Notes: generated from the sequence alone by a model not told the origin. A stretch of 36,978 bases of DNA from UBA1444 sp964601085 (GCA_964601085.1 CAZRLN010000026.1:1-36978); one strand, 5' to 3'; counted from the first letter of the stretch, positions 1-11,275 are shown. A program made the numbers and translations.

Positions 1-5
1 CTTTT

Positions 6-962
6 TTAGAGCATTTTTTTCTTCCAGAGCACGAACCAGGTGATCGAGGTCAGCAACACGGATAAGGTGAGGACAAACCAGAAGCCAATTTCCTGATCGA
101 CAAAAGGGACGCCGACGTTCATTCCCCAGAAACTGGATATCATGGTCGGCACGGCGATCAGGATTGTCACGGAAGCCAAAAATTTCATGACCTGGTTCAG
201 GTTGTTGGAAATTACGGAAGTAAACGCGTCCATCATCCCGCTGAGAATATCGGAATACATCTGGACCATTTCGAGCGCCTGCCGGTTTTCGATGATGGCG
301 TCCTCCAGAATGTCTTCATCTTCTTCGAACATGGGGATCAGGTGCTGCAGGTTGCCGCTCTTGCGCAGCCGTAGCAGCCGGTCAAGCACGATGCCGTTGG
401 TGCGTAGGGCCGCCGTGAAGTAGGTGAGGCCTTTTTCCATGTCCAGCAGCTGGAATACTTCCTTGTTGTTCATGGAGCGGCGGAGGTGGCGTTCGATTTC
501 ATCCGTCTGCCGGTTGATCTGATGAATGTATTTCAAAAAGACGGTGGCGTTTTTGTACAATATCTGCAACAGGAAGCGGGTGCGCTTGGAGGTGTTGCAG
601 GGCATCGACAGGCTGGTTCCGGCCGCCGACATCGGCAGGATCGCCGTGTCCTCCAAAGAGACGGTGATCAGGTTGTCGGGGGTCAGGATCATGCCGAGCG
701 GCAGAGTGTCATAGTTGTCGGGACCGCGCAGGATCGGGATGTTCGTCAGGACGAGCATGCATTGCTCCTCGACTTCGATACGGGAGCGTTCTTCCTCGTC
801 CAGGGCGGCCCGGATAAAATCTTCCGGTACGCTCGTCGCCATGCAGAGGGCGCGGACTTCGTCGGCGGATGGATTGACCAGGCGGATCCAGGAATCCTTT
901 ATCAGCTCGTTGCCAGGCACGGGCTGCAGCACATGGTCAATCGTTTTAAATACATTGAGCAT
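6..962 (-). CDS. corA: CorA-family magnesium/divalent cation channel
   Basis: A 318-residue protein of normal CorA length. It has a long, mostly soluble, helix-rich N-terminal part (about residues 1-255) and two C-terminal membrane helices. The first helix ends in the family signature F-W-G-M-N (the GMN selectivity loop), followed by a short acidic periplasmic loop (VPFVDQE) and a second helix closed by the basic tail WKKKML. The family forms homopentameric Mg2+ (or Co2+/Ni2+) channels in the inner membrane. The ATG is preceded by AGGAGG with 7-nt spacing. The gene has its own consensus promoter and an unusual leader of about 196 nt (see 963-1158). It is divergent from nifJ. The terminator must lie beyond the window edge. 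Confidence 0.96.
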   Translation of the reverse strand: MLNVFKTIDHVLQPVPGNELIKDSWIRLVNPSADEVRALCMATSVPEDFIRAALDEEERSRIEVEEQCMLVLTNIPILRGPDNYDTLPLGMILTPDNLITVSLEDTAILPMSAAGTSLSMPCNTSKRTRFLLQILYKNATVFLKYIHQINRQTDEIERHLRRSMNNKEVFQLLDMEKGLTYFTAALRTNGIVLDRLLRLRKSGNLQHLIPMFEEDEDILEDAIIENRQALEMVQMYSDILSGMMDAFTSVISNNLNQVMKFLASVTILIAVPTMISSFWGMNVGVPFVDQEIGFWFVLTLSVLLTSITWFVLWKKKML

Positions 963-998
963 GAAAGTGCCTCCTTTAATTGAGGAGACACAACAAGG

Positions 999-1091
999 TC
1001 ATCTCATGCGGCGGCTGTGAGATGAACAGACGTGTCTCCCGACTCGTATTCGGTTATCGCTCGTGCACAAATGAGGCCCGTCGGCGTCCAT
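999..1091 (-). CDS. Putative upstream ORF / leader peptide in the corA mRNA (30 aa)
   Basis: A short open frame starting ATG at 1091 and ending TGA at 999, preceded by GGGAGG with about 8-nt spacing, so it has a good ribosome-binding site. The peptide starts M-D-A-D-G-P (acidic residues then proline) and is rich in Arg/His/Ser further on. It lies wholly inside the corA leader, and its codons 18-20 contain the 5' arm of the helix that competes with sequestration of the corA ribosome-binding site. No homology is claimed. In enterobacteria, mgtA and corA also carry regulatory leader peptides (MgtL, CorL), and low Mg2+ destabilises ribosomes on acidic/proline nascent chains. A similar role here is inference. 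It could also be a chance ORF. Confidence 0.45.
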   Translation of the reverse strand: MDADGPHLCTSDNRIRVGRHVCSSHSRRMR

Positions 1092-1115
1092 CCCTCTCAC
1101 CTCCCGAAAAATAAA

Positions 1116-1150
1116 TCAGGCCGTTCCTTTTGCAATGAAGGCGCGCCTGA
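1116..1150 (-). other. Hairpin with U-rich flank near the 5' end of the corA leader
   Basis: Minus strand: TCAGGC (1150-1145) pairs with GCCTGA (1121-1116), with an inner CCTT/AAGG helix, and is followed by TTTATTTTTC. It resembles an intrinsic terminator but starts only about 8 nt after the predicted transcript start, so it may be an attenuator or a 5' stabilising hairpin. Confidence 0.4.
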
Positions 1151-1164
1151 AGACTTACGAGTTA

Positions 1165-1193
1165 ATTATAATTCGCCGGTCGCGGGCTGTCAA
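1165..1193 (-). promoter_or_regulatory. Consensus sigma-70 promoter of corA
   Basis: On the minus strand: TTGACA (1193-1188), a 17-bp spacer, TATAAT (1170-1165). Both hexamers are perfect. The predicted transcript start is near 1158, which gives a leader of about 196 nt. Confidence 0.85.
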
Positions 1194-1268
1194 TTCGCCG
1201 GGAAGTTGGCTCAAATGAAGTTCCGGTTAAGTTTTTTCACCGAAAATTCGCAAAGCTGTAGGGCCGCG

Positions 1269-1290
1269 TTGAAAATTTTTTAGTTTTCAA
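1269..1290. promoter_or_regulatory. Palindrome upstream of nifJ (operator candidate)
   Basis: TTGAAAA (1269-1275) and TTTTCAA (1284-1290) are perfect inverted arms separated by 8 A/T-rich bases. It lies about 115 bp before the nifJ start. I see no convincing promoter spacing for nifJ in this region, so the role is open: a regulator-binding site is the simplest reading. Confidence 0.35.
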
Positions 1291-1406
1291 GAAAACTTGT
1301 CTGTACGAAAAAGGGATTTCAATTATAGCGACGAATAGTAAACAGTACATCTGAAATTACGCGGCAGCGATGCCAAACGAAAAAATACGAAAGAGGGGTT
1401 TACAGC

Positions 1407-4976
<3,570 letters not shown>

Positions 4977-5018
4977 TTCCCGTATCCAGACAATACCATG
5001 TAGGTTGGCTCCAACCCG

Positions 5019-5050
5019 AGGGAACCGCGTTTAGCGGTTCCCTTTCGTTG
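5019..5050 (+). terminator. Intrinsic terminator of nifJ
   Basis: A 10-bp perfect stem, AGGGAACCGC (5019-5028) with GCGGTTCCCT (5034-5043), with a 5-nt loop and a T-rich tail. Confidence 0.85.
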
Positions 5051-5095
5051 TGTCTGTTTGGAGCGGACGCGACGGTCCAAATATTCAGTAAAAAA

Positions 5096-5125
5096 TTGAC
5101 GGGAGCGTTTGGAAAAGGCTATAAT
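5096..5125 (+). promoter_or_regulatory. Sigma-70 promoter of the orphan solute-binding protein
   Basis: TTGACG (5096-5101), an 18-bp spacer, and a perfect TATAAT (5120-5125). Transcription should start near 5132, leaving a short leader of about 43 nt. Confidence 0.85.
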
Positions 5126-5174
5126 ATTTAGGGGATTCCGTATAGGCTATTGAAAAGATGGGGGGAACAAAAGG

Positions 5175-6227
5175 ATGAAAAGTCGAAAAGTCCAGTGGTT
5201 GATTCTGATTGTAGCGGTGGCCATGTTGACGGCTCTGGCGGCGGGTTGCGGCGGCGGAGACAAAAAACCGGCGGCGCCCGCGAAATCGGATGCTCCGAAG
5301 ATCAGCGGCAAACTGATGATCTACACGTCCATCTACCCGGATATCATCGAAGGCGTCAAGCCTGCCATCAAGAAAGCCTTCCCGGATCTTGAAGTGCAAT
5401 GGTTCCAGGCCGGCACGGAAAAAGTCATCACCAAGCTGACCGGCGAGATCGAAGCGAAAAAAGTTCAGGCCGATTTGCTGATGGTCGCCGATCCTTCCTA
5501 TTATCTGACGCTGAAAGACAAAAATCTGCTGATGAAATACGACGCGCCGAACCGCAAGGACGTCACGGCGTCCAAGGATTCCGAAGGCTACTGGACCGGC
5601 GTCCGCATTTCCAACATGATTATCGCTTATAACACCAACAAGGTGAAGCCGGAAAACGCGCCCAAGACCTTCAAGGAACTGACCGACCCGAAATGGAAGG
5701 ATAAAGTCGCCATTCCGAGCCCGCTTCTGTCCGGTTCGGCGTATGTCGCCGTCGGCGTTCTCGCCGACAAATACGGCTGGGATTATTTCAGCAAGCTGAA
5801 AGCCAATGGCGGCAAGGTGGAACCCGGCAACTCCGCGGTTCAGAACAAGCTGGTCACCGGTGAATATCAGGCGGTCATGATTCTGGAAGAAAACATCCTC
5901 AAGATCATGGCCAAAGGCGAGCCGGTTAAAGTGGTGTATCCGGAAGACGGCACCATCGTGATCCCGAGCCCGATCGCCATCTTCACTTCGACTCAGAATC
6001 CCGAGGCGGCGAAGGCCCTGACCAACTGGTGGCTGTCGAAGGAAGGCCAGGAAGCGATCGTCAAGGGCTGGATGCATTCGGTCCGCGACGACGTGAACCC
6101 GCCCAAAGGCGCGCCGGCCCTCAAGACCTTCATGAGCAAGGGCGACCTGAAGGCGAACTGGGACAAGCTTGCCAAGAACATGGAGAAGATCAAAGGCGAC
6201 TACCAGAAGATTATGGACGCGAAATAA
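5175..6227 (+). CDS. Orphan ABC-transporter solute-binding lipoprotein (FbpA-like family)
   Basis: A 350-residue protein with a lipoprotein signal peptide (lipobox L-A-A-G-C, Cys25) and a mature type-2 periplasmic-binding fold. The mature part begins KLMIYTSIYPDIIEGVKP and carries EGYWTGVRISN at the hinge and KEGQEAIVKGWMHSVRDD near the C-terminus. It is closely similar to the proteins at 21859 and 28923 (same length class, same blocks), together forming one sub-group in this window. At the place of the FbpA ferric Tyr-Tyr pair it reads GEYQAVMILEEN, so iron binding is doubtful. It stands alone between its own promoter and terminator with no permease, so it probably feeds a permease encoded elsewhere, perhaps that of operon II or IV. 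The ATG is preceded by a GGGGGG-type site. Confidence 0.9.
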   Translation: MKSRKVQWLILIVAVAMLTALAAGCGGGDKKPAAPAKSDAPKISGKLMIYTSIYPDIIEGVKPAIKKAFPDLEVQWFQAGTEKVITKLTGEIEAKKVQADLLMVADPSYYLTLKDKNLLMKYDAPNRKDVTASKDSEGYWTGVRISNMIIAYNTNKVKPENAPKTFKELTDPKWKDKVAIPSPLLSGSAYVAVGVLADKYGWDYFSKLKANGGKVEPGNSAVQNKLVTGEYQAVMILEENILKIMAKGEPVKVVYPEDGTIVIPSPIAIFTSTQNPEAAKALTNWWLSKEGQEAIVKGWMHSVRDDVNPPKGAPALKTFMSKGDLKANWDKLAKNMEKIKGDYQKIMDAK

Positions 6228-6251
6228 ACCGGAACATTTCCCGGGAAATAC

Positions 6252-6287
6252 AAAAGCGACCTGCGGTTTAGGCTGCAGGTCGCTTTT
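6252..6287 (+). terminator. Intrinsic terminator after the orphan binding protein
   Basis: A 13-bp perfect stem, AAAAGCGACCTGC (6252-6264) with GCAGGTCGCTTTT (6275-6287), with a 10-nt loop. The 3' arm ends in TTTT. Confidence 0.8.
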
Positions 6288-6404
6288 GGTTGCGGAGGTG
6301 CGCCCGTCAGGCGCGGCGTACGGATTGTCGAACGCGGAAAGAGGAGAACCGGCGGCCGGGATGGAATAAATAGCTGATTGATTATTAGGAATGGGGCGGA
6401 AAGT

Positions 6405-7433
6405 TTGATCAAAGTGCAGTGGCAAACCGGCTATATTCTGGGTCTGACAGGGCTGGTCGCGTTGTTGTTCCGGTTTGCGAAGGATATTGGCCTGATTCTG
6501 TTCATTTCCCTGCTGCTCGCGTTGCTGCTCAAGCCGGTGAAGATCCGCCTGGCCCGGCGTTTTTCTGACGGACTGGCCGCATTCGCGGCGCTGCTGTTGT
6601 TTGTTGGCGTCGCCAGCCTGTTCGTCACCTGGATCCTGGATCAATTGCTGCCGGGGCTGAAACAGTTTGTCGGGAATGTGCCGGACCTGGTCAATCCCGA
6701 AAAAATCTCCCTATGGATCATTTCCCTGAATTTGCCGCCGGAAGTGCTGGAATACGCCAACCGGCTGATGGACAACGCCCGGGATTTTGTCATCAATGCG
6801 GTGCAAAGCTCCCTGATGCCGGCTATGCAGGCCCTGTCCGGCGTGGTCGAGCTGATCGGGATTCCCTTTATCACCTTTTATTTGTTGCGGGACAGCCGCA
6901 AGCTGCAGGAGATGGCCGTCTCGTTCGTTCCTCCAGCCGAGCGGCGCCGGCTGCTGGAATTTTTCGGCGCTGTGGCTGAGGTTCTGGGCGGCTATATTAA
7001 AGGCCAGGTCGGGGTTTGCCTCGTATCCGGCGGGAGCGTGTTTGCGTTCTTTCTGCTTGCCCAGCTGCCGTTCGCGCCCATTTTCGCGGCGCTTTCCGCA
7101 GTAGGCGAGCTGATTCCGGTCATCGGGCCGCTGTCGGTCTCCGTATTCGCCGTGATGTTCGCGATGACGATTTCCACCAAAGCGGCGATTCAGGTGGGGT
7201 TGTTTTATTTCATCATGTTCAAGCTCAGCAATGCGATTGTCTACCCGAACTTCATCGGCAAGGCGATCCGGCTGCATCCGGTGATCGTCATGGCCGGCCT
7301 GTTGCTGTTCGGCAGCCTGTTCGGCGCCTTGGGAATGATTCTGGCCATGCCGGTGATGGGAGTCGGCAGGGTGATTTGTGAGCGCCTGTTGCCCCGATAC
7401 GAAGAAATGAGTTCGACGAAAACAGGAGAGTAA
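6405..7433 (+). CDS. AI-2E/PerM-type (UPF0118) membrane protein
   Basis: About 342 residues with the family layout: an N-terminal pair of hydrophobic helices (YILGLTGLVALLFRFAKD, LILFISLLLALLLKPVK), a third helix, a central amphipathic segment, then several C-terminal helices with the typical blocks IPFITFYLLRD, GQVGVCLVSGG, ELIPVIGPL and NFIGKAIRLHPVIVMAGLLLFGSLFGALGMILAMP. Members export or permeate diverse small solutes (AI-2 for TqsA, Na+/H+ exchange for others), so the substrate cannot be read here. I prefer the TTG at 6405, just after GGGGCGGA. An in-frame TTG at 6378 has no clear ribosome site. The MFS gene follows after 2 nt, so the two are co-transcribed. I see no clear promoter in 6290-6400. 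Confidence 0.85.
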   Translation: MIKVQWQTGYILGLTGLVALLFRFAKDIGLILFISLLLALLLKPVKIRLARRFSDGLAAFAALLLFVGVASLFVTWILDQLLPGLKQFVGNVPDLVNPEKISLWIISLNLPPEVLEYANRLMDNARDFVINAVQSSLMPAMQALSGVVELIGIPFITFYLLRDSRKLQEMAVSFVPPAERRRLLEFFGAVAEVLGGYIKGQVGVCLVSGGSVFAFFLLAQLPFAPIFAALSAVGELIPVIGPLSVSVFAVMFAMTISTKAAIQVGLFYFIMFKLSNAIVYPNFIGKAIRLHPVIVMAGLLLFGSLFGALGMILAMPVMGVGRVICERLLPRYEEMSSTKTGE

Positions 7434-7435
7434 CG

Positions 7436-8647
7436 GTGAAATCAACGCAACAAAATTCGCCGCAGGCCGTGGTGGCGATCGCCCTGATCACCGCCGCCTG
7501 CCTGATCGGCGATTCGATGCTGTATATCGCCCTGCCGACGCATTGGGAGACGGCGGGGCTCGATTCTTTGTGGGAAGTGGGCATCCTCCTGTCTATCAAC
7601 CGATTTGTCCGGTTGCCGCTGACCCCGGCGATCGCCTGGGCTTATGCCCGGATCGGCGTCCGGACCGGCGTGCTGGCGGCTGTTGCGCTGACCGGACTGT
7701 TGACGCTCGGCTATGGAATGGTCAATCACTTTGCCGGCTGGCTGGCGCTTCGCTGCCTGTGGGGAGTCGCCTGGACGCTGCTGCGCATGGGCGCGTATCT
7801 CATGATCCTCGACTGTACGGATGAAGCGTGCAGCGGCGCGGTGTTCGGCCGCTACAACGGTTTGTTCCGCCTGGGCAGCCTGGTCGGGATGTTGACCGGC
7901 GGCATCATCGCTGATCTTTGGGGGATCACGGCCGCGGCGTTTCTGTTCGGCGGCATCGCCCTGGCAACGCTGCCGCTGGTGCTGCGGTATGTTCCCGGCG
8001 TTTGCGTGACGCCCAAAGAAACGGAGCCGCTCTCGCAGCGGCTCCGGCAGATTAACACTCCGGCCATCGGCCGGGCTCTATTCAGCGGCATGCTGATCGC
8101 CGCAGCGTATCAGGGGGTTGTGGCTTCCAGCCTGAGCCACCTGATCCGTTCGAATTGGGGGCAGACGGTGGCGCTCGGCTTCGGGGCGGTGGGAGCGGCG
8201 TCGCTCTCGGGGGCGTTGCAGGCGTTGCGCTGGAGCTGGGAACCCTGGCTGGCCCCCTGGTTCGGACGATTCTCCGATGGGCGGACGAGCCGGAGCAAAA
8301 CGTTGGGAATGCTGCTGATCGTGGCGGCTGGGCTGGTGGGCGCAGTAGCGTTGCAGCTGCCCATCTGGCTGTGGTTGGCAGCTGTGATCGGAATGCAGGT
8401 TACAGCGACGGCGCTGACGACCATCGGCGATGCGGCGGCGGTCGACGCGGCGCAACATCGCGCCCGGGCCACCGTCATGACCCTCTATGTAATGGCTACG
8501 GATATCGGTGCGGCGCTGGGGCCGTTTTTGGGCTACCTGATGGCGGAACTGTGGGGAACGGCGACGATGTACCAGGCGGCGGGGTGCTGGCTGGCGGCGC
8601 TGGGCCTCTGGTGGCTGGTTGCGGAACGTCGCGTCGCCTCTCAGTAG
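7436..8647 (+). CDS. Major facilitator superfamily transporter
   Basis: A 403-residue, very hydrophobic protein with about 12 predicted membrane helices. It has an MFS-type loop after the first helices (INRFVRLPLTPAIAWAYARIGVRTGV) and a second-half counterpart around FGRFSDGRTSRSKTLGMLL. Proton-coupled drug or metabolite export is typical of this size class, but no substrate motif is recognisable. It starts at a GTG with AGGAGAG about 6 nt upstream and only 2 nt after the stop of the PerM-like gene, indicating translational coupling. Its 3' end overlaps the 3' end of the convergent EamA gene by 7 bp, and no terminator fits between them. Confidence 0.88.
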   Translation: MKSTQQNSPQAVVAIALITAACLIGDSMLYIALPTHWETAGLDSLWEVGILLSINRFVRLPLTPAIAWAYARIGVRTGVLAAVALTGLLTLGYGMVNHFAGWLALRCLWGVAWTLLRMGAYLMILDCTDEACSGAVFGRYNGLFRLGSLVGMLTGGIIADLWGITAAAFLFGGIALATLPLVLRYVPGVCVTPKETEPLSQRLRQINTPAIGRALFSGMLIAAAYQGVVASSLSHLIRSNWGQTVALGFGAVGAASLSGALQALRWSWEPWLAPWFGRFSDGRTSRSKTLGMLLIVAAGLVGAVALQLPIWLWLAAVIGMQVTATALTTIGDAAAVDAAQHRARATVMTLYVMATDIGAALGPFLGYLMAELWGTATMYQAAGCWLAALGLWWLVAERRVASQ

Positions 8648-9513
8648 CGCAGGTTTTTGTATTGTGACAGGACCATGCCGGCCAGCATGAGCCCGCAACC
8701 GAGCAGTTCCCGGCCGCCCAGGATTTCGTCCAGTATCAGATAACCGCCGATGGCGGCGAAGACGGTTTCCAGACTAAGCACCAAGGCGGCATGGGCCGGC
8801 GAGGCGTTTTTCTGGCCGATGATCTGAAGGGTGTAGGCCACGCCGACGGAGCCGAAACCGCCATACAAAAGCGGCGCGGACGCCGCAAGCACCGCCGCGA
8901 AACTGGCGGATTCCGTGGCGATCGCCACGACCGTGCTGAGAGCCGAGCAAGTCGCAAACTGGATGGCCGCCAACTTCAACGTGTCCACCCGCCGCGAGAT
9001 GTGGTCGATATACAAAATATGTCCGGTCCAGAACAACGCGCCGATGAGTTCGAGCAAGTCGCCCTGGCCGATCGAGAAATCCTCCTTGATTGACAGCAGA
9101 TAGAGGCCGACCAGGGAGAGGAACGAACCCAACCAGGTTGAGCGGGCGATCTTCCGCTTCATGAGCAGGCCGACCAGGGGGACCAGAACGATATACAGGC
9201 AGGTGATGAACGCCGCCTTGCCGGCGGTGGTGTCCAGGATTCCGACCTGCTGGAGGGATGCGGCGATAAATAAAATCAGGCCGGCGATTCCTCCCGTAGT
9301 GAACACGGGGAGTGGTTTTTTTTGCGGGACGGCTGTGGCCGGCTGCCCGCGGAAAAACCAGATCAGGGGCAGCAAAGAAAGGCCTCCCAGCGCGAACCGG
9401 ATGCCATTGAAGGTGAAAGGACCCAGATGATCCATGCCGACCCGCTGGGCGACAAAAGCCAGTCCCCAGATGGCGGCGGCGGTTAACAGGACAAGGATTG
9501 CGCGTATTTGCAT
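8641..9513 (-). CDS. EamA-domain (DMT superfamily) exporter
   Basis: A 290-residue protein with about 10 membrane helices in two EamA repeats. The first begins LVLLTAAAIWGLAFVAQRVG. The second carries the typical LSLETVFAAIGGYLILDE block followed by a final helix (LLGCGLMLAGMVLSQ). DMT permeases of this kind export amino acids or other metabolites; the substrate is unknown. A promoter-like pair (9523-9551) is so close to the ATG that the transcript may have almost no leader, and only a weak TGAGAG lies before the start. It is convergent with the MFS gene (7-bp overlap). Confidence 0.9.
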   Translation of the reverse strand: MQIRAILVLLTAAAIWGLAFVAQRVGMDHLGPFTFNGIRFALGGLSLLPLIWFFRGQPATAVPQKKPLPVFTTGGIAGLILFIAASLQQVGILDTTAGKAAFITCLYIVLVPLVGLLMKRKIARSTWLGSFLSLVGLYLLSIKEDFSIGQGDLLELIGALFWTGHILYIDHISRRVDTLKLAAIQFATCSALSTVVAIATESASFAAVLAASAPLLYGGFGSVGVAYTLQIIGQKNASPAHAALVLSLETVFAAIGGYLILDEILGGRELLGCGLMLAGMVLSQYKNLRY

Positions 9514-9522
9514 GATGCTCTC

Positions 9523-9551
9523 ATTTTACGCCGTTTTGCCCGGATGGGCAA
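9523..9551 (-). promoter_or_regulatory. Candidate promoter of the EamA gene
   Basis: Minus strand: TTGCCC (9551-9546), a 17-bp spacer, TAAAAT (9528-9523). The predicted start at about 9516-9517 lies 3-4 nt before the ATG at 9513. Confidence 0.5.
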
Positions 9552-9557
9552 TGTTTC

Positions 9558-9598
9558 AAAAAAAGAAGCCGGATCGGCGAGATTGTCCGATCCGGCTT
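9558..9598 (-). terminator. Intrinsic terminator of the operon I / alkaline phosphatase transcript
   Basis: Minus strand: a 12-bp perfect stem, AAGCCGGATCGG with CCGATCCGGCTT (9598-9587 with 9577-9566), followed by CTTTTTTTG. It lies directly after the phosphatase stop codon. Confidence 0.88.
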
Positions 9599-9622
9599 TG
9601 CAATTCCGGGTGTGGCGAACTT

Positions 9623-11275
9623 TTACCAACCGGTCTCCCGCAGGATGTCCACTGCTTTTTGCGGCACGAACACCTGGCCGGTCTTGGGAACCTGCACGAC
9701 CAGGCCCGGCAAGACATGGGAGGCCTTGCCGGTTTGCAGCCGATTGGCGTTGAGCGGCAGCATCGCCCGGCGCAGGCCTTTTTCCACGATCAGGGCGGGA
9801 GCATCGGGATCGCTGGCGTCGAGCCGGGTTGATGCGCCAATGGCAGCGAACGCCGCCGCGGCGTCAACGAACAAGTTCCGGCTGGTTTCCGCCAGGTCGA
9901 AGCCCAGGCTTTGGGCTGTGATTCTGGCGATGTCGGTATTTTGGATCAGCCCGGTCGGCTTGTTGGGTCCGAAAGCGTACAGGAACAGGTCCTCACCGGT
10001 GTGGCCGGTGTAGATCCAGCCAATGCCGGCGCGTTTGCTGAGCATCGGGCCGATGACATGGGACAAACCGCGCTTCATTTTCGCCTTCTGGATGGCGGTG
10101 ACTTCCTCTTCGGTCAAATCATTGAGAGCATAGTTTTGCATCATCTGAACCCGGATGTTGAATTCCGAGCGGTTGTCGCCGATCAGGCGGCCCAGGCCTT
10201 CGCCGGTATAGGCGACTTGCTTTAGGGGCCCGAGGACGTGTTCGAAGGGGAGTTTGTCGTAGATCTTGTAGATTTCCTTGCGGCCGATGGCCATTCCGCC
10301 GGTGCCGTGGTCGGCAAAGGCCATGACCAGGGTCTGGCCGTCGCGGCGGGCGAAGTCGAGGGCGACCCGGACTGCTTCATCGTAGGCCAGCAGGTCGCTG
10401 ACCACGCCGGTCGGGTCGTTGTCATGTGCGGCCCAGTCCACCTTACTGGCTTCGACGAACAGGAAGAAGCCTTTTTCGCTCTTCGACAGGGCGCCGATGG
10501 CGGCGCGGGTCATTTCCGCCAGCGAAGGCTCGGTTGGCGCAAAGTCCTTGCGGTCGAATTCATAGGCCAGTGCATCCGGCGCGAACAGGCCCCAGCCCCG
10601 GCGTCCGTTGAACGCGAGCAGCTCGTCGCGGGTCCGGAGCAGGGGAACGCCGTTGGCCTTCAGGACTTCGGTCAGGTCCTGCCCATCGGTCCGCACTCCG
10701 CCGTGCTCCTTGGGCAACAGGTATTGCAGACCGCCGCCGAACACGACGTCGATGTTGCCGTAGACCTGTTGCTGGGCGATCAGCGGGTAGCGGTCGCGGA
10801 AGGGGGTATGGGCGGAAAAAGCGGCCGGACTGGCATGCTGGATCTGGCTGGTGGCGACCAGGCCGACGGATTTCCCCATCAGACGGGCGCCTTCCAGTAC
10901 GGTGGCCGTCGGTTTGAACTGATCGGCTGGTGCGATGGCCGGTACGCCGGGCATGGTCGTTTTTTCCGGCAGGATGCCCAGAAACTTGGTGTTGGTCTTA
11001 TGCCCGGTCGCGAAGGCTGTCGCCGCCGGGGCCGAGTCGGTGATGAGCGATTCGGCGCTGTAGGTGCGCAAGCCGCCGACGAGGATGTCGTCGAGGGCCA
11101 GCGGCGCGCCTTTGTACCAGCGGGCCAGGGTGAGGTGGGCGGAAGAGGTGCCGTCGGTCATCAACAGGATGACGTTTTTGGCGGGGGCGGCCCAGGCCGG
11201 CACGGGGAGCAGGAGGCAGACGAGGAAGGCGGTCAGGAGGAGCCAACTGAAGGAGCGCTGATGTTGTTTCTGCAC
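9623..11275 (-). CDS. phoA: Secreted alkaline phosphatase
   Basis: A 550-residue protein with a Sec signal peptide (hydrophobic core WLLLTAFLVCLLLP, cleavage likely after PVPAWA). The alkaline phosphatase core follows: metal-binding Asp41 in LLMTDGTSS, the nucleophile motif D-S-A-P-A-A-T-A (Ser81), VEASKVDWAAHDND, the metal pair D-H in AFADHGTGG, and the late histidine in YTGHTGEDLFLYAFGP. It hydrolyses phosphate monoesters outside the inner membrane. I chose the GTG at 11275, with GGGAGGGA 5 nt upstream, because a longer frame to 11470 would overlap deoC and lacks a signal peptide at its start. It is the last gene of the operon I cluster (40 nt after deoC) and is followed by a terminator. 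This location next to a transporter suggests that it feeds or complements that transporter. Confidence 0.95.
   Translation of the reverse strand: MQKQHQRSFSWLLLTAFLVCLLLPVPAWAAPAKNVILLMTDGTSSAHLTLARWYKGAPLALDDILVGGLRTYSAESLITDSAPAATAFATGHKTNTKFLGILPEKTTMPGVPAIAPADQFKPTATVLEGARLMGKSVGLVATSQIQHASPAAFSAHTPFRDRYPLIAQQQVYGNIDVVFGGGLQYLLPKEHGGVRTDGQDLTEVLKANGVPLLRTRDELLAFNGRRGWGLFAPDALAYEFDRKDFAPTEPSLAEMTRAAIGALSKSEKGFFLFVEASKVDWAAHDNDPTGVVSDLLAYDEAVRVALDFARRDGQTLVMAFADHGTGGMAIGRKEIYKIYDKLPFEHVLGPLKQVAYTGEGLGRLIGDNRSEFNIRVQMMQNYALNDLTEEEVTAIQKAKMKRGLSHVIGPMLSKRAGIGWIYTGHTGEDLFLYAFGPNKPTGLIQNTDIARITAQSLGFDLAETSRNLFVDAAAAFAAIGASTRLDASDPDAPALIVEKGLRRAMLPLNANRLQTGKASHVLPGLVVQVPKTGQVFVPQKAVDILRETGW

Larger units (their letters stand above)
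963..1158 (-). promoter_or_regulatory. Structured corA 5' leader with mutually exclusive helices at the ribosome-binding site
   Basis: On the minus strand, arm GTGTCTCCT (991-983) can pair with AGGAGGCAC (975-967; 9 bp with one G-U), burying the corA Shine-Dalgarno site in a hairpin with a 7-nt loop. The same arm can instead pair with the upstream GGAGACAC (1039-1032; 8 perfect bp), a helix that encloses a second perfect one, CATCTCA/TGAGATG (1024-1018 with 1006-1000). The two states exclude each other, as in a translational on/off switch. A further hairpin with a U-rich 3' flank lies at 1116-1150. I could not match it to the M-box consensus. The rest of the nifJ-corA gap (to 1406) holds the nifJ upstream region. 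Confidence 0.6.

Noticed and set aside
963..1158. M-box Mg2+ riboswitch
   Set aside because: Only short fragments (AGGTGAG, GACGCC) recall the consensus, and their order and spacing do not fit. I therefore describe the leader by its own helices.
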